Part shown: in pieces, positions 16,370 through 25,844 of the stretch
Numbering within the stretch: position 1 is the stretch's first letter
Layout of the letters: each line of letters opens with the position of its first letter
From: Bacteroides thetaiotaomicron VPI-5482
GTDB lineage: Bacteria > Bacteroidota > Bacteroidia > Bacteroidales > Bacteroidaceae
DNA: 64,000 nucleotides
Assembly: GCF_000011065.1 (NCBI RefSeq)
Contig: NC_004663.1
Coordinates: 3,348,001-3,412,000, forward strand
Direction: 5' to 3'
Translations under genes and position numbers: made by a program
Notes under the pieces: model-generated
Databases searched by the model: none
What the model was told of the DNA's origin: nothing
The model's input: the letters and a program-made list of their open reading frames with translations, nothing else

Positions 16370-17362
16370 TTATTCTTTATCTAATTTATATTTAGAAATG
16401 TCGGTTCCAAACGATAGATTCAGACTTTCCAGCAAATCATCAAGCTCGGTAAGCGATTTCTTTCCGAAGTTTCTGAACTTCAACAGGTCAGTTTTGTTGA
16501 ATTGTACCAAGTCGCCGAGAGTTTCTACATCAGCAGCCTTCAAACAGTTGAGGGCACGAACTGACAAGTCCATATCAACAAGCTTAGTCTTCAACAGCTG
16601 ACGCATATGCAATACTTCTTCGTCAAACTCTTCATTGCCATCAGTATCGTTACTTTCAAGCGTGATCTTCTCATCAGAGAACAACATGAAGTGGTAGATC
16701 AGAATTTTTGCAGCTTCTTTCAGCGCTTCCTTCGGGTGTATAGAACCGTCGGTACTAATCTCAAGCACTAGCTTTTCGTAGTCAGTCTTCTGTTCTACAC
16801 GGAAGTTTTCTACAGCATACTTGACATTACGTATCGGTGTATAAATAGAGTCGATTGGAATTACATTAACATCCGTGCAATATTCGCGATTTTCATCAGC
16901 AGGAACATATCCACGACCTTTGTTAATAGTAATATCAATCTGCATAGTTGCCTTAGAATCTAAATGACAAATAACTAATTCCGGATTTAACACTTCAAAT
17001 CCAGTCAAATACTTACCTATGTCACCTGCTTTAAATTCACTTGAATTCTCGACAGTGATGCTCACTTTTTCGCTCTCGAATTCTTCAACTACTTGCTTGA
17101 ATCTCACTTGTTTCAGATTCAAGATAATGTTGGTAACATCCTCTTTTACTCCAGGTACACTAGAAAATTCATGCTCCACACCATCTATTCTGATAGTAGT
17201 GATAGCAAAACCCTCTAATGAAGAGAGCAGGATACGGCGTAATGCATTACCTACGGTAATACCAAACCCCGGTTCCAACGGACGAAATTCGAATTTACCG
17301 AATCTGGAGTCCGCCTCCAACATTAATACTTTATCAGGTTTTTGAAATGCTAATATCGCCAT
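16370..17362 (-). CDS. rpoA: DNA-directed RNA polymerase subunit alpha
   Basis: Scaffold for RNA polymerase assembly and target of activators, 330 residues (E. coli 329). The N-terminal dimerisation domain carries LRRILLSSLEGFAITTIRI, and the C-terminal helix-hairpin-helix domain (about residues 255-320) reads RALNCLKAADVETLGDLV and FGKKSLTELDDLL. It lies between rpsD and rplQ as in the classical alpha operon. Confidence 0.99.
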   Translation of the reverse strand: MAILAFQKPDKVLMLEADSRFGKFEFRPLEPGFGITVGNALRRILLSSLEGFAITTIRIDGVEHEFSSVPGVKEDVTNIILNLKQVRFKQVVEEFESEKVSITVENSSEFKAGDIGKYLTGFEVLNPELVICHLDSKATMQIDITINKGRGYVPADENREYCTDVNVIPIDSIYTPIRNVKYAVENFRVEQKTDYEKLVLEISTDGSIHPKEALKEAAKILIYHFMLFSDEKITLESNDTDGNEEFDEEVLHMRQLLKTKLVDMDLSVRALNCLKAADVETLGDLVQFNKTDLLKFRNFGKKSLTELDDLLESLNLSFGTDISKYKLDKE

Positions 17363-17373
17363 GAAATTAATTA

Positions 17374-17979
17374 TTATTTAGAATACAATTCAACGATCAA
17401 ATGTTCTTTAATGTTCTCAGGAATGTCTGCTCTTTCAGGTATATGCAACATTTTACCGACCTTAGAAGTTTCATCCCACTCCAACCAAGCGTATTTGCTG
17501 TGATTGAAACCTGCAAGAGAGTTAGCAATTACTTCCAAAGATTTAGATCTTTCACGAACACCAATCAATTGTCCTGGTTTTACTGCGAATGAAGGAATGT
17601 TTACCACTTCACCATCTACAGTAATATGCTTGTGACTAACCAACTGACGAGCAGCAGCACGTGTAGGAGCAATACCCAAACGGAATACTACGTTGTCAAG
17701 ACGGCCTTCCAGCAATTGAAGAAGCACCTCACCGGTAATACCTTTAGCGGTAGCGGCTTTTTCAAACAAATTGCGGAATTGTTTTTCTAAAACTCCATAA
17801 GTGTATTTCGCTTTCTGCTTTTCACGAAGTTGCACACCATATTCAGAAGTTTTTCTTTTTCTTGAATTTCCGTGTTGTCCGGGAGGATAGTTCTTCTTTG
17901 ACAAAACTTTATCAGCTCCAAAGATGCCTTCACCGAATTTACGGGCTATTCTTGATTTTGGTCCAGTATATCTAGCCAT
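17374..17979 (-). CDS. rpsD: 30S ribosomal protein S4
   Basis: Primary 16S rRNA-binding protein of 201 residues that nucleates small-subunit assembly. It opens MARYTGPKSRIARKFGE and has the S4 RNA-binding domain around residues 90-150 (RLDNVVFRLGIAPTRAAARQ, VSHKHITVDG). It lacks the zinc cysteines found in some S4 proteins. In E. coli S4 represses the alpha operon; whether that holds here cannot be seen. A 116-bp gap separates it from rpsK, the largest within this cluster. Confidence 0.99.
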   Translation of the reverse strand: MARYTGPKSRIARKFGEGIFGADKVLSKKNYPPGQHGNSRKRKTSEYGVQLREKQKAKYTYGVLEKQFRNLFEKAATAKGITGEVLLQLLEGRLDNVVFRLGIAPTRAAARQLVSHKHITVDGEVVNIPSFAVKPGQLIGVRERSKSLEVIANSLAGFNHSKYAWLEWDETSKVGKMLHIPERADIPENIKEHLIVELYSK

Positions 17980-18095
17980 TTCTTTTAAATATTTAATTGT
18001 TTATTCATGAACTCAATTTGTTGCAGCCGCGATTGCAGAGAAGAAATTATTGCAATCCAAAAACAAAATCAAGATCATTTTAAGTTAAAGGTAAA

Positions 18096-18485
18096 TTAAA
18101 CTCTACGTCTTTTCGGAGGACGACAACCATTGTGTGGAAGCGGAGTTACGTCGATGATCTCTGTAACCTCAATACCAGCTCCGTGGATAGTTCTAATAGC
18201 AGACTCACGTCCGTTACCTGGACCCTTCACATATGCTTTTACCTTTCTCAGGCCAAGATCAAATGCAATTTTTGCACAATCCTGGGCAGCCATCTGAGCT
18301 GCATAAGGAGTATTCTTTTTTGAACCTCTAAATCCCATCTTTCCTGCAGATGACCAAGAGATAATCTGCCCTTCACTGTTTGCAAGAGAAACAATAATAT
18401 TGTTGAAAGATGAATGAACGTGTAACTGTCCATTAGCGTCTACTTTCACATTTCTCTTCTTAGCTGCAACTGTTTTTTTTGCCAT
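18096..18485 (-). CDS. rpsK: 30S ribosomal protein S11
   Basis: Platform protein of the small subunit, contacting the mRNA exit region; 129 residues, same as E. coli. The family core [20 protein letters not shown] and the C-terminal [18 protein letters not shown] are intact. It begins 11 bp after rpsM. Confidence 0.99.
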
Positions 18486-18496
18486 ATCAACAATTA

Positions 18497-18877
18497 TTAT
18501 TTAGTAGCTTTTTTCTTATTAGCAACGGTTTTCTTTCTACCCTTACGAGTACGTGCATTGTTCTTAGTGCTCTGACCTCTAACCGGCAGACCAATACGAT
18601 GACGTACACCACGGTAACAACCAATATCCATTAATCGCTTAATGTTCAATTGGATTTCAGAACGAAGATCACCTTCTACTTTATACTCTGCACCGATAAT
18701 CTCACGAATCTTAGCAGCTTGATCATCTGTCCAGTCTTTAACCTTCAGATCTTTATCTACACCAGCTTTATCTAAAATTTTTGCTGAACTACTGCGACCT
18801 ATTCCATATACATAGGTCAACGCAATTTCACCTCTTTTATTCTGAGGTAAATCTACACCAACTATTCTTATAGCCAT
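18497..18877 (-). CDS. rpsM: 30S ribosomal protein S13
   Basis: Head protein of the small subunit that bridges to L5 and contacts the P-site tRNA; 126 residues. Family signatures are the opening [31 protein letters not shown] and the basic tail [19 protein letters not shown]. It follows rpmJ after a short A/T-rich gap in the standard alpha operon order. Confidence 0.99.
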
Positions 18878-18910
18878 ATACTAAATTATTTTTTTTGCAA
18901 AAATAACAAA

Positions 18911-19027
18911 TTATCCTTGACGTTGTTTATACTTAGGATTTTTCTTGTTAATAACATACAAACGGCCATTACGTCTAACGATCTTACATTCTGGCGTGCG
19001 TTTCTTTAATGATGCTCTTACTTTCAT
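18911..19027 (-). CDS. rpmJ: 50S ribosomal protein L36
   Basis: Very small large-subunit protein of 38 residues (MKVRASLKKRTPECKIVRRN at the start, ending KYKQRQG). Of the zinc-binding set only a Cys at position 14 is kept, so this is the zinc-independent (C-minus) type. It lies between infA (9 bp upstream) and rpsM, its usual place. Confidence 0.96.
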   Translation of the reverse strand: MKVRASLKKRTPECKIVRRNGRLYVINKKNPKYKQRQG

Positions 19028-19036
19028 ATCTTAATT

Positions 19037-19255
19037 TTATTTATATCTAAACACAATTCTTCCTTTCGATAAGTCGTAAGGAGACATTTCGACTCTCACT
19101 TTATCTCCCGGCAAGATCTTGATGTAATGCATACGCATCTTACCTGAAATATGTGCAGTAATCTCATGTCCGTTTTCTAATTCAACACGAAACATTGCAT
19201 TAGACAATGCTTCAACTATAACTCCATCTTGTTCTATTGCAGATTGCTTTGCCAT
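19037..19255 (-). CDS. infA: Translation initiation factor IF-1
   Basis: OB-fold factor of 72 residues that occupies the ribosomal A site during initiation. MAKQSAIEQDGVIVEALSNA and the RMHYIKILPGDKVRVEMSPY core are canonical. It directly follows map with a 1-bp gap, suggesting coupling. Confidence 0.99.
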   Translation of the reverse strand: MAKQSAIEQDGVIVEALSNAMFRVELENGHEITAHISGKMRMHYIKILPGDKVRVEMSPYDLSKGRIVFRYK

Positions 19256-19256
19256 A

Positions 19257-20054
19257 TTATATTGCTTTATCTCCTAAAACTTCTTCTATGAATTTGAATG
19301 AAGACAAAATATCAGCCTCACCAGCTCCAACAGCTACCGTATGCTCAAAGTGCGCAGCACATTTACGATCTCTGGTCCTCACAGTCCATCCGTCACCTTC
19401 CATAATCACTTGTCTGTCTCCCAACGTTATCATCGGCTCAATTGCAATGCAAAGACCTCTTTTCATCAAAGGACCATATCCTCTTTTACCATAATTAGGT
19501 ACCTGGGGATCTTCGTGCATTTCCTTACCGATGCCGTGACCGACAAACTCACGCACTACACCATAAGAATGAGACTCACAATATTGCTGAATAGCATATC
19601 CGATATCTCCGATTCTTTTTCCATGTACTGCATTCTGAATACCGATATATAACGCTTCTTTAGTTACCTTCAACAAGGTACGAATTTCTTCGTCTACCTC
19701 TCCTACACAAAAAGTATAAGCAGAATCTCCACAAAAACCATTCATATAAGTTCCGCAATCCACAGATACGATATCGCCGTCTTTCAGAACAATATCCCCC
19801 GGGATTCCATGTACTACCTGCTCATTTACAGAAGTACAGATGGATGCAGGAAACGGGTCTCCATATTGATTCGGGAATCCTTTAAAAGTTGGAGTTGCCC
19901 CATTATCTCTAATGAATTCTTCAGCAACTTTATCCAACTCACGTGTAGTTACACCAGGCTTCACCACTTTAGCAACCTCAGCTAGAGTTCTACCGACAAG
20001 CAGGTTACTCTGACGGAGCAATTCTATTTCATCTTCTGTCTTAAGAAATATCAT
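19257..20054 (-). CDS. map: Methionine aminopeptidase, type I
   Basis: Removes the initiator methionine from nascent proteins. It has 265 residues in the pita-bread fold. Metal ligands are visible: two Asp in VSVDCGTYMNGFCGDSAY, His in VGHGIGKEMHEDPQVPN, and two Glu in AIEPMITLG and AHFEHTVAV. No N-terminal zinc-finger extension is present. It lies between secY (15 bp upstream) and infA, as in many bacteria. Confidence 0.98.
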   Translation of the reverse strand: MIFLKTEDEIELLRQSNLLVGRTLAEVAKVVKPGVTTRELDKVAEEFIRDNGATPTFKGFPNQYGDPFPASICTSVNEQVVHGIPGDIVLKDGDIVSVDCGTYMNGFCGDSAYTFCVGEVDEEIRTLLKVTKEALYIGIQNAVHGKRIGDIGYAIQQYCESHSYGVVREFVGHGIGKEMHEDPQVPNYGKRGYGPLMKRGLCIAIEPMITLGDRQVIMEGDGWTVRTRDRKCAAHFEHTVAVGAGEADILSSFKFIEEVLGDKAI

Positions 20055-20069
20055 TTCTATTCTAAAGAA

Positions 20070-21413
20070 TTAATATGCCGCTACACCAGCGCGTCCCTTA
20101 ATACGACCTGATTTCAACAGACCATCATAATGTCTCATCAACAAATGACTTTCAACCTGTTGCAGTGTATCAAGAACAACACCTACAAGAATTAACAAAG
20201 ATGTACCGCCGAAGAATTGAGCAAATCCAGCTTGAACCCCAAATATACCAGCAAAAGCAGGCATAATAGCAACCAATGCCAAGAAGAAAGAACCCGGTAA
20301 AGTAATACGAGACATGATATCATCAATATACTCTGCTGTTTTCTTTCCCGGTTTGATACCAGGGATGAAACCATTATTTCTCTTCATATCCTCAGCCATC
20401 TGAGTCGGATTGATTGTAATTGCAGTATAGAAATATGTAAATAATATAATCATTACCGCAAAAACAAAATTATACCAGAAACTTGTATGATCTGTAAACG
20501 CATGCAAGAAACCACCTGCGTTATTTACATTATTGGAAAAACCGATAAATGTAATTGGAATAAACATGATTGCCTGAGCAAAGATTATAGGCATTACACC
20601 AGCAGCATTCACCTTCAAAGGAATATACTGTCTTGCACCACCATATTGTTTATTACCTACAATTCTTTTAGCATATTGTACAGGAATCTTTCTTGTACCT
20701 TGTACCAACAAGATTGCAGCACCAATTACTAACAATAAGAATACGACTTCAATTATAAACATAATCAGACCACCACTCTTATTTGCTACTCTGGATACAA
20801 CTTCTTGTATCAAAGCATCAGGGAAACGAGCGATAATACCGATCAGGATGATAAATGAAATACCGTTACCAATACCTTTATCAGTTATTCTTTCACCAAG
20901 CCACAAAATAAACATACTACCTGCTGCCAAAATAATGGTAGAGGTAACCATAAACAGAGTCCAATCTAATGAAGCATTTAAGGAAGGGCCAGCCTGCATT
21001 TTAAGATTGAGCAAATAAGAAGGGGCCTGAACTAACAATATAGCAATCGTCAGATAACGAGTATATTGATTCATTTTTCTTCTGCCGCTCTCACCTTCGC
21101 GCTGCAACTTCTGGAAATACGGCACAGCGATTCCCAATAGCTGAATAACGATAGATGCAGAGATATAAGGCATGATTCCTAATGCAAAAATAGAGGCATT
21201 AGAAAATGCTCCTCCAGAGAACATATTTAACAAGGCTAAAAGGCCTTCACTTGTTTGTTCGTGCAATTTTGCCAGCATTGCCGGATTAATACCCGGTAAT
21301 ACGACATATGATCCGAAACGGTAAATTGCCACAAACAATATGGTGATGAGGATCCGCTGTCTCAGATCCTCAATCTTCCATATATTCTTTAATGTTTCAA
21401 TAGCTTTTCTCAT
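20070..21413 (-). CDS. secY: Preprotein translocase subunit SecY
   Basis: Central channel of the Sec translocon, 447 residues with ten predicted membrane helices. Family motifs include FGSYVVLPGINPAML near the N-terminus, GERITDKGIGNGIS, and the cytosolic loops with NNGFIPGIKPGKKTAEYID. It begins 4 bp after rplO. Its partner SecE is encoded in the same supercluster (45589-45780). Confidence 0.99.
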   Translation of the reverse strand: MRKAIETLKNIWKIEDLRQRILITILFVAIYRFGSYVVLPGINPAMLAKLHEQTSEGLLALLNMFSGGAFSNASIFALGIMPYISASIVIQLLGIAVPYFQKLQREGESGRRKMNQYTRYLTIAILLVQAPSYLLNLKMQAGPSLNASLDWTLFMVTSTIILAAGSMFILWLGERITDKGIGNGISFIILIGIIARFPDALIQEVVSRVANKSGGLIMFIIEVVFLLLVIGAAILLVQGTRKIPVQYAKRIVGNKQYGGARQYIPLKVNAAGVMPIIFAQAIMFIPITFIGFSNNVNNAGGFLHAFTDHTSFWYNFVFAVMIILFTYFYTAITINPTQMAEDMKRNNGFIPGIKPGKKTAEYIDDIMSRITLPGSFFLALVAIMPAFAGIFGVQAGFAQFFGGTSLLILVGVVLDTLQQVESHLLMRHYDGLLKSGRIKGRAGVAAY

Positions 21414-21417
21414 TGAA

Positions 21418-21864
21418 TCAGAGTTTTACTACAGTTCCACCAGCAGCTTCAATAGCAGCAGCAGCACTCTTAGAGAATGCGTTAGCTTCTACTTCCAGCT
21501 TGTTAGTCAGAGCTCCGTTACCCAATACTTTAACCAATTGATTTGAAGAAATAAATCCTGCTTCAATAAAGTCGCTAATACCAACTTTTGTCAGATTCTT
21601 AGCATCTGCAAGCGTCTGAATTGTATCCAAGTTGATAGCCTTATATTCTACACGATTGATATTCTTAAAACCAAATTTAGGTACTCGACGTTGAAGAGGC
21701 ATCTGACCACCTTCAAAGCCAACTTTCTTAGAGTATCCAGATCTTGATTTAGCTCCTTTATGACCTCTTGTAGAAGTACCACCCAAACCAGAACCGGCAC
21801 CACGTCCTATTCTCTTTCTTGTCTTAGTAGATCCTTCTGCAGGTTTTAAATTACTTAAGTTCAT
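21418..21864 (-). CDS. rplO: 50S ribosomal protein L15
   Basis: Large-subunit assembly protein of 148 residues with the glycine-rich basic N-terminus (KRIGRGAGSGLGGTSTRGHK) typical of L15. The start MNLSNLKPAEGS is chosen; an upstream in-frame ATG at 21912 would overlap rpmD and add a non-family N-terminus. Confidence 0.98.
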   Translation of the reverse strand: MNLSNLKPAEGSTKTRKRIGRGAGSGLGGTSTRGHKGAKSRSGYSKKVGFEGGQMPLQRRVPKFGFKNINRVEYKAINLDTIQTLADAKNLTKVGISDFIEAGFISSNQLVKVLGNGALTNKLEVEANAFSKSAAAAIEAAGGTVVKL

Positions 21865-21895
21865 ATTGTAATTCGTTTTTTTATTCAACAAATAA

Positions 21896-22072
21896 TTACT
21901 TAACAATGGCAACCAAGTGTTTTACTTTATCTACCATTCCAAGAATTGAAGAAGTGCTTTCGTGTTCAACCACGCGGTTCAGTTTGCGAAGTCCCAGTGC
22001 ATCAAGAGTTCTTTTCTGATCAGCTGGAGCACCAATTCTACTTTTAACTTGTTTAATCTTTATAGTTGACAT
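21896..22072 (-). CDS. rpmD: 50S ribosomal protein L30
   Basis: Small large-subunit protein of 58 residues (MSTIKIKQVKSRIGAPADQK at the start, then LGLRKLNRVVEHEST). It lies between rpsE (9 bp upstream) and rplO, the standard spc order, and is preceded by a GGAGGA tract. Confidence 0.97.
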   Translation of the reverse strand: MSTIKIKQVKSRIGAPADQKRTLDALGLRKLNRVVEHESTSSILGMVDKVKHLVAIVK

Positions 22073-22081
22073 ATCTCCTCC

Positions 22082-22600
22082 TTATCCTCTAAATACTTTT
22101 TCAACACTAATACCTCTGTTCTGAGCAATCATTCTTGCATCACGCATCTCACTCAAAGCTTCAATTGTAGCTTTAACAAGGTTGTGCGGATTTGAAGAAC
22201 CTTTAGATTTTGCCAAAACGTCAGTAATACCAACACTTTCCAATACAGCACGCATAGCACCACCAGCTACTACACCGGTTCCGTGAGATGCAGGTTTGAT
22301 GAATACTTCAGCACCACCAAACTTAGCTGATTGTTCATGAGGAACAGTACCTTTTAAAACAGGTACTTTCACCAGGTTCTTTTTAGCTGATTCTACGCCT
22401 TTAGCGATAGCAGCTGTTACTTCACCTGCTTTACCAAGTCCCCAACCGATAATACCTTCTTCGTTACCTACAACAACGATTGCAGAGAAACTAAAAGTTC
22501 TACCACCTTTGGTAACTTTAGTAACACGATTAATAGCAACCAATCTATCCTTCAGTTCTATATCGTTAGTAACCTTAACTCTATTATTAACTCCTGCCAT
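22082..22600 (-). CDS. rpsE: 30S ribosomal protein S5
   Basis: Small-subunit protein involved in decoding accuracy and mRNA unwinding; 172 residues. The double-stranded RNA-binding-like N-terminal domain (DRLVAINRVTKVTKGGRTFS) and the C-terminal domain (VIAGGAMRAVLE-type segment, here VVAGGAMRAVLESVGITDVL) are intact. It begins 5 bp after rplR. Confidence 0.99.
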   Translation of the reverse strand: MAGVNNRVKVTNDIELKDRLVAINRVTKVTKGGRTFSFSAIVVVGNEEGIIGWGLGKAGEVTAAIAKGVESAKKNLVKVPVLKGTVPHEQSAKFGGAEVFIKPASHGTGVVAGGAMRAVLESVGITDVLAKSKGSSNPHNLVKATIEALSEMRDARMIAQNRGISVEKVFRG

Positions 22601-22605
22601 AATGA

Positions 22606-22950
22606 TTAAAATTTAAGTCCACCGTTACGAGCAGCATCAGCTACTTCTTTTACTCTCCCATGATACAAGTAACCATTACGGTCGAAAACAACAGTAGTTA
22701 TACCTGCTTCCTGAGCCTTTTTAGCAATCATTTCACCAACTTTAGCAGCTTGTTCTTTCTTTGCGACTTTCTCAGCCATACCTAAAGAAGAAGCAGCAGC
22801 CAGTGTCTTACCAGAAAGATCATCGATAATCTGGACATAAATTTGCTTGTTACTTCTAAATACACTCATACGCGGACGTTCAGCAGTACCTGAAATCTTA
22901 TTGCGTACTCTATATTTGATCTTAACTCGTCTTTCTATTTTTGTTGTCAT
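22606..22950 (-). CDS. rplR: 50S ribosomal protein L18
   Basis: Binds 5S rRNA in the central protuberance; 114 residues. The segment AERPRMSVFRSNKQIYVQII and the C-terminal GYLYHGRVKEVADAARNGGL are characteristic. It lies between rplF and rpsE. Confidence 0.99.
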   Translation of the reverse strand: MTTKIERRVKIKYRVRNKISGTAERPRMSVFRSNKQIYVQIIDDLSGKTLAAASSLGMAEKVAKKEQAAKVGEMIAKKAQEAGITTVVFDRNGYLYHGRVKEVADAARNGGLKF

Positions 22951-22971
22951 AATAATCTAATTTTATATGAT

Positions 22972-23541
22972 TTACTTAGCGCCGGCTGATTTACCAGACT
23001 TTCTACGAATTACTTCGCCAACAAACTTAATACCTTTACCCTTATATGGTTCAGGTTTACGGAAAGAACGTATTTTAGAGCAAACTTGACCAAGCAATTG
23101 TTTGTCACACGATTCCAATATAATAAGAGGGTTCTTATTTCTTTCAGACTTAGTTTCAACTTTCACCTCAGCAGGCAATTGAATGAAAATATTGTGTGTA
23201 TAACCTAAAGCCAGTTCAATGATGTTACCTTGGTTAGAAGCACGGTAACCTACACCGACAAGTTCCAGTTCCTTTTTATATCCTTCAGACACGCCCACAA
23301 CCATGTTATGAACTAAAGAACGATACAAACCGTGGAAAGCATGCTTTTGCTTCGGGTTATCAATCATTTCTTTTTCGTTTTCTGTTAAAGTCACGTGTCC
23401 GTCTTCAATGGCAACATTGATAGCAGGATTCACATATTGGCTAAGTTCGCCTTTGGGTCCCTTAACGGTAACCACATCATCCTTCAGAGTGACTGTCACT
23501 CCAGCAGGGATACTAATGGGTAATTTTCCTATTCTTGACAT
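22972..23541 (-). CDS. rplF: 50S ribosomal protein L6
   Basis: Large-subunit protein near the factor-binding centre, 189 residues made of two duplicated domains. MSRIGKLPISIPAGVTVTL and the C-terminal PEPYKGKGIKFVGEVIRRK are canonical. It is preceded by a GGAGGA tract and starts 17 bp after rpsH. Confidence 0.99.
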   Translation of the reverse strand: MSRIGKLPISIPAGVTVTLKDDVVTVKGPKGELSQYVNPAINVAIEDGHVTLTENEKEMIDNPKQKHAFHGLYRSLVHNMVVGVSEGYKKELELVGVGYRASNQGNIIELALGYTHNIFIQLPAEVKVETKSERNKNPLIILESCDKQLLGQVCSKIRSFRKPEPYKGKGIKFVGEVIRRKSGKSAGAK

Positions 23542-23558
23542 TGCTTATTCCTCCTAAA

Positions 23559-23954
23559 TTAATATACGTAACACAAGACTTCACCACCGATTTTCAGTTC
23601 AGCAGCTTCTTTGTTAGTCATTACACCTTTGGAAGTAGATATTATAGCAATACCCAGCCCATTAATAACACGCGGCATATCTTTGTAACCAGTATACTTA
23701 CGCATACCCGGAGAAGATACTCTTTCTAATTTTTTGATTGCGTTAACTTTGTTAACAGAATCATACTTCAAGGCAACCTTGATAGTTCCTTGAGGACCAT
23801 CTTCTACAAACTTATAGTTAAGAATGTAGCCTTTTTCAAAAAGAATCTTAGTGATTTCTTTTTTCAAGTTCGAAGCGGGAACTTCTACAACTCTGTGCTT
23901 AGCACCAATTGCGTTCCGCAACCTCGTCAAATAATCTGCTATTGGATCAGTCAT
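23559..23954 (-). CDS. rpsH: 30S ribosomal protein S8
   Basis: Central-domain assembly protein, 131 residues (MTDPIADYLTRLRNAIGAKH; GIAIISTSKGVMTNKEA near the C-terminus). In E. coli S8 represses the spc operon by binding the rplE region; no such site was tested here. It follows rpsN after 52 bp. Confidence 0.99.
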   Translation of the reverse strand: MTDPIADYLTRLRNAIGAKHRVVEVPASNLKKEITKILFEKGYILNYKFVEDGPQGTIKVALKYDSVNKVNAIKKLERVSSPGMRKYTGYKDMPRVINGLGIAIISTSKGVMTNKEAAELKIGGEVLCYVY

Positions 23955-24006
23955 ATAAAAATAAATTAAATTAATCAGGACTTCCCTGACAATATTTAAA
24001 CAATAA

Positions 24007-24306
24007 TTACCAGCTTGCTTTCTTTACGCCCGGGATCAGACCGTTAGATGCCATCTCACGGAACTGGATTCTTGAAATTCCGAACTGACGGATATAACCT
24101 TTTGGACGACCAGTCAGTTTGCAACGGTTGTGCATACGAATTGGATTTGAATTCTTAGGCAACTCTTGCAATTTCTGTGCAGCTTCAAAAGCATCGGCAG
24201 GTTCACCTGTTCTCACGATTTGTTTCAAAGCGGCTCTTTTCTCGGCGTATCTGGCTACTAATTTAGCACGCTTTACTTCACGTGCCTTCATTGATTCCTT
24301 TGCCAT
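24007..24306 (-). CDS. rpsN: 30S ribosomal protein S14, zinc-free type
   Basis: Small-subunit head protein of 99 residues. It is the long type without CxxC zinc motifs, comparable with the 101-residue E. coli protein, and ends in the conserved [13 protein letters not shown] [20 protein letters not shown]. It begins 6 bp after rplE. Confidence 0.98.
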
Positions 24307-24312
24307 ATTCTA

Positions 24313-24870
24313 TTAATCTTTTTTAGCGTTTTTAAAAGGTAAACCGAATTCCTTCAACAAGGCATAACCTTCTTCATCTGTCTCCGCAGAGGTTACAAAG
24401 GTAATATTCATTCCGAGAATTCTTGTAATACTATCGATATTTATTTCAGGGAAAATGATTTGTTCCTGAATACCAAGGGTATAGTTACCTTTACCATCAA
24501 ACTTACTTTCGATACCTTTGAAGTCACGAATACGAGGAAGAGCTACACGAACTAGTTTTTCCAAGAATTCATACATTCTCTCACGGCGCAAAGTTACCAT
24601 AACGCCAATCGGCATTTTTTTACGTAACTTAAAGTTTGCGATATCTTTACGAGAAATGGTAGCTACGGCCTTCTGACCTGTGATAGCTGTCATTTCATTG
24701 ATTGCTACTTCAATAATCTTCTTATCAGCAACAGCCATACCTAAACCTTGATTGATAACAATCTTCTTAAGTACGGGTACCTGCATCGTTGAAGAATACT
24801 GGAATTGTGATTTCAATGCAGGTGCAATACGATCTGCATATTCTTTCTTTAGGCTAGCAGTATTACTCAT
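24313..24870 (-). CDS. rplE: 50S ribosomal protein L5
   Basis: 5S rRNA-binding protein of the central protuberance contacting P-site tRNA; 185 residues. Family segments VPVLKKIVINQGLGMAVAD, GQKAVATISRKDIANFKLR and FPEINIDSITRILGMNITF are intact. It starts 2 bp after rplX. Confidence 0.99.
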   Translation of the reverse strand: MSNTASLKKEYADRIAPALKSQFQYSSTMQVPVLKKIVINQGLGMAVADKKIIEVAINEMTAITGQKAVATISRKDIANFKLRKKMPIGVMVTLRRERMYEFLEKLVRVALPRIRDFKGIESKFDGKGNYTLGIQEQIIFPEINIDSITRILGMNITFVTSAETDEEGYALLKEFGLPFKNAKKD

Positions 24871-24872
24871 TA

Positions 24873-25190
24873 CTAAATCTCCTCTCCTGATTTTTTAGAA
24901 TAACGCACTAAAGTTCCTTCAGAACTCTTTCTTCTCCCAATACGCGTTGCTTTACCAGTTTTTGGATCAACCGGGTTCAAGTTTGAAATGTGGATAGAAG
25001 CTTCTTGCTTCACAATACCACCCTGCGGATTCTTTGCATTCGGCTTAGTGCTCTTAGATACCATATTGATACCCTCAACAATTGCACGACCTTCTTTAAC
25101 AAGAACCTTCAATACACGACCAGTTTTGCCCTTATCTTCGCCAGCATTTACGTAAACTGTATCGCCTTTTTTAATATGTAATTTACTCAT
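24873..25190 (-). CDS. rplX: 50S ribosomal protein L24
   Basis: Early large-subunit assembly protein of 105 residues with an N-terminal KOW motif (KGDTVYVNAGEDKGKTGRVL). It lies 20 bp after rplN and just before rplE. Confidence 0.99.
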   Translation of the reverse strand: MSKLHIKKGDTVYVNAGEDKGKTGRVLKVLVKEGRAIVEGINMVSKSTKPNAKNPQGGIVKQEASIHISNLNPVDPKTGKATRIGRRKSSEGTLVRYSKKSGEEI

Positions 25191-25210
25191 TACTCAAATC
25201 TTTTACAAAA

Positions 25211-25576
25211 TTAAAGTACCTCAGGCGCAAGTGACACAACCTTCATGTTTGTAGCACGAAGTTCTCTTGCTACAGGACCGAAAATACGACTTCCTCTAAT
25301 TTCACCTGCATTATTAAGCAACACGCAAGCATTATCATCAAAACGTATATAAGAACCATCAGGACGACGGATTTCTTTCTTCGTACGTACAATCAAAGCC
25401 TTTGATACTGCACCTTTTTTAACATCACTCGAAGGGATAACACTCTTTACGGAAACTACAATAACATCTCCTACTGAAGCGTAACGACGACCTGTGCCAC
25501 CCAATACACGGATGCACAAAGCTTCTTTAGCTCCACTGTTATCACATACTGTAAGTCTGGATTCTACTTGTATCAT
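25211..25576 (-). CDS. rplN: 50S ribosomal protein L14
   Basis: Large-subunit interface protein contacting 16S rRNA; 121 residues. MIQVESRLTVCDNSGAKEAL and RGSRIFGPVARELR are characteristic. It follows rpsQ by 2 bp, in the usual spc order. Confidence 0.99.
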   Translation of the reverse strand: MIQVESRLTVCDNSGAKEALCIRVLGGTGRRYASVGDVIVVSVKSVIPSSDVKKGAVSKALIVRTKKEIRRPDGSYIRFDDNACVLLNNAGEIRGSRIFGPVARELRATNMKVVSLAPEVL

Positions 25577-25578
25577 AA

Positions 25579-25836
25579 TTACTTAGCTCTTTCAATTATT
25601 TCTACTAATCTCCATCTTTTAGTCTTGCTCAAAGGACGAGTTTCCATGATGCGTACAGTATCACCGATATTGCATTCATTCTTTTCATCATGAGCATGGT
25701 ACTTCTTCGTTTTACTAACGAACTTACCATATATAGGGTGTTTTTCTTTAAACTTGGCAGCAACTGTGATAGTTTTTTCCATCTTGTTGCTCAATACAAC
25801 CCCTGTTCTTTCTTTTCTTAAATTTCTTGCTTCCAT
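25579..25836 (-). CDS. rpsQ: 30S ribosomal protein S17
   Basis: Primary 16S rRNA-binding protein with an OB fold, 85 residues from MEARNLRKERTG. An in-frame ATG four codons earlier (25848) overlaps the rpmC stop as ATGA and would give MISLMEARN; either start is possible, and the shorter one matches the family better. The core is KTITVAAKFKEKHPIYGKFV. Confidence 0.95.
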   Translation of the reverse strand: MEARNLRKERTGVVLSNKMEKTITVAAKFKEKHPIYGKFVSKTKKYHAHDEKNECNIGDTVRIMETRPLSKTKRWRLVEIIERAK

Positions 25837-25844
25837 CAAGCTGA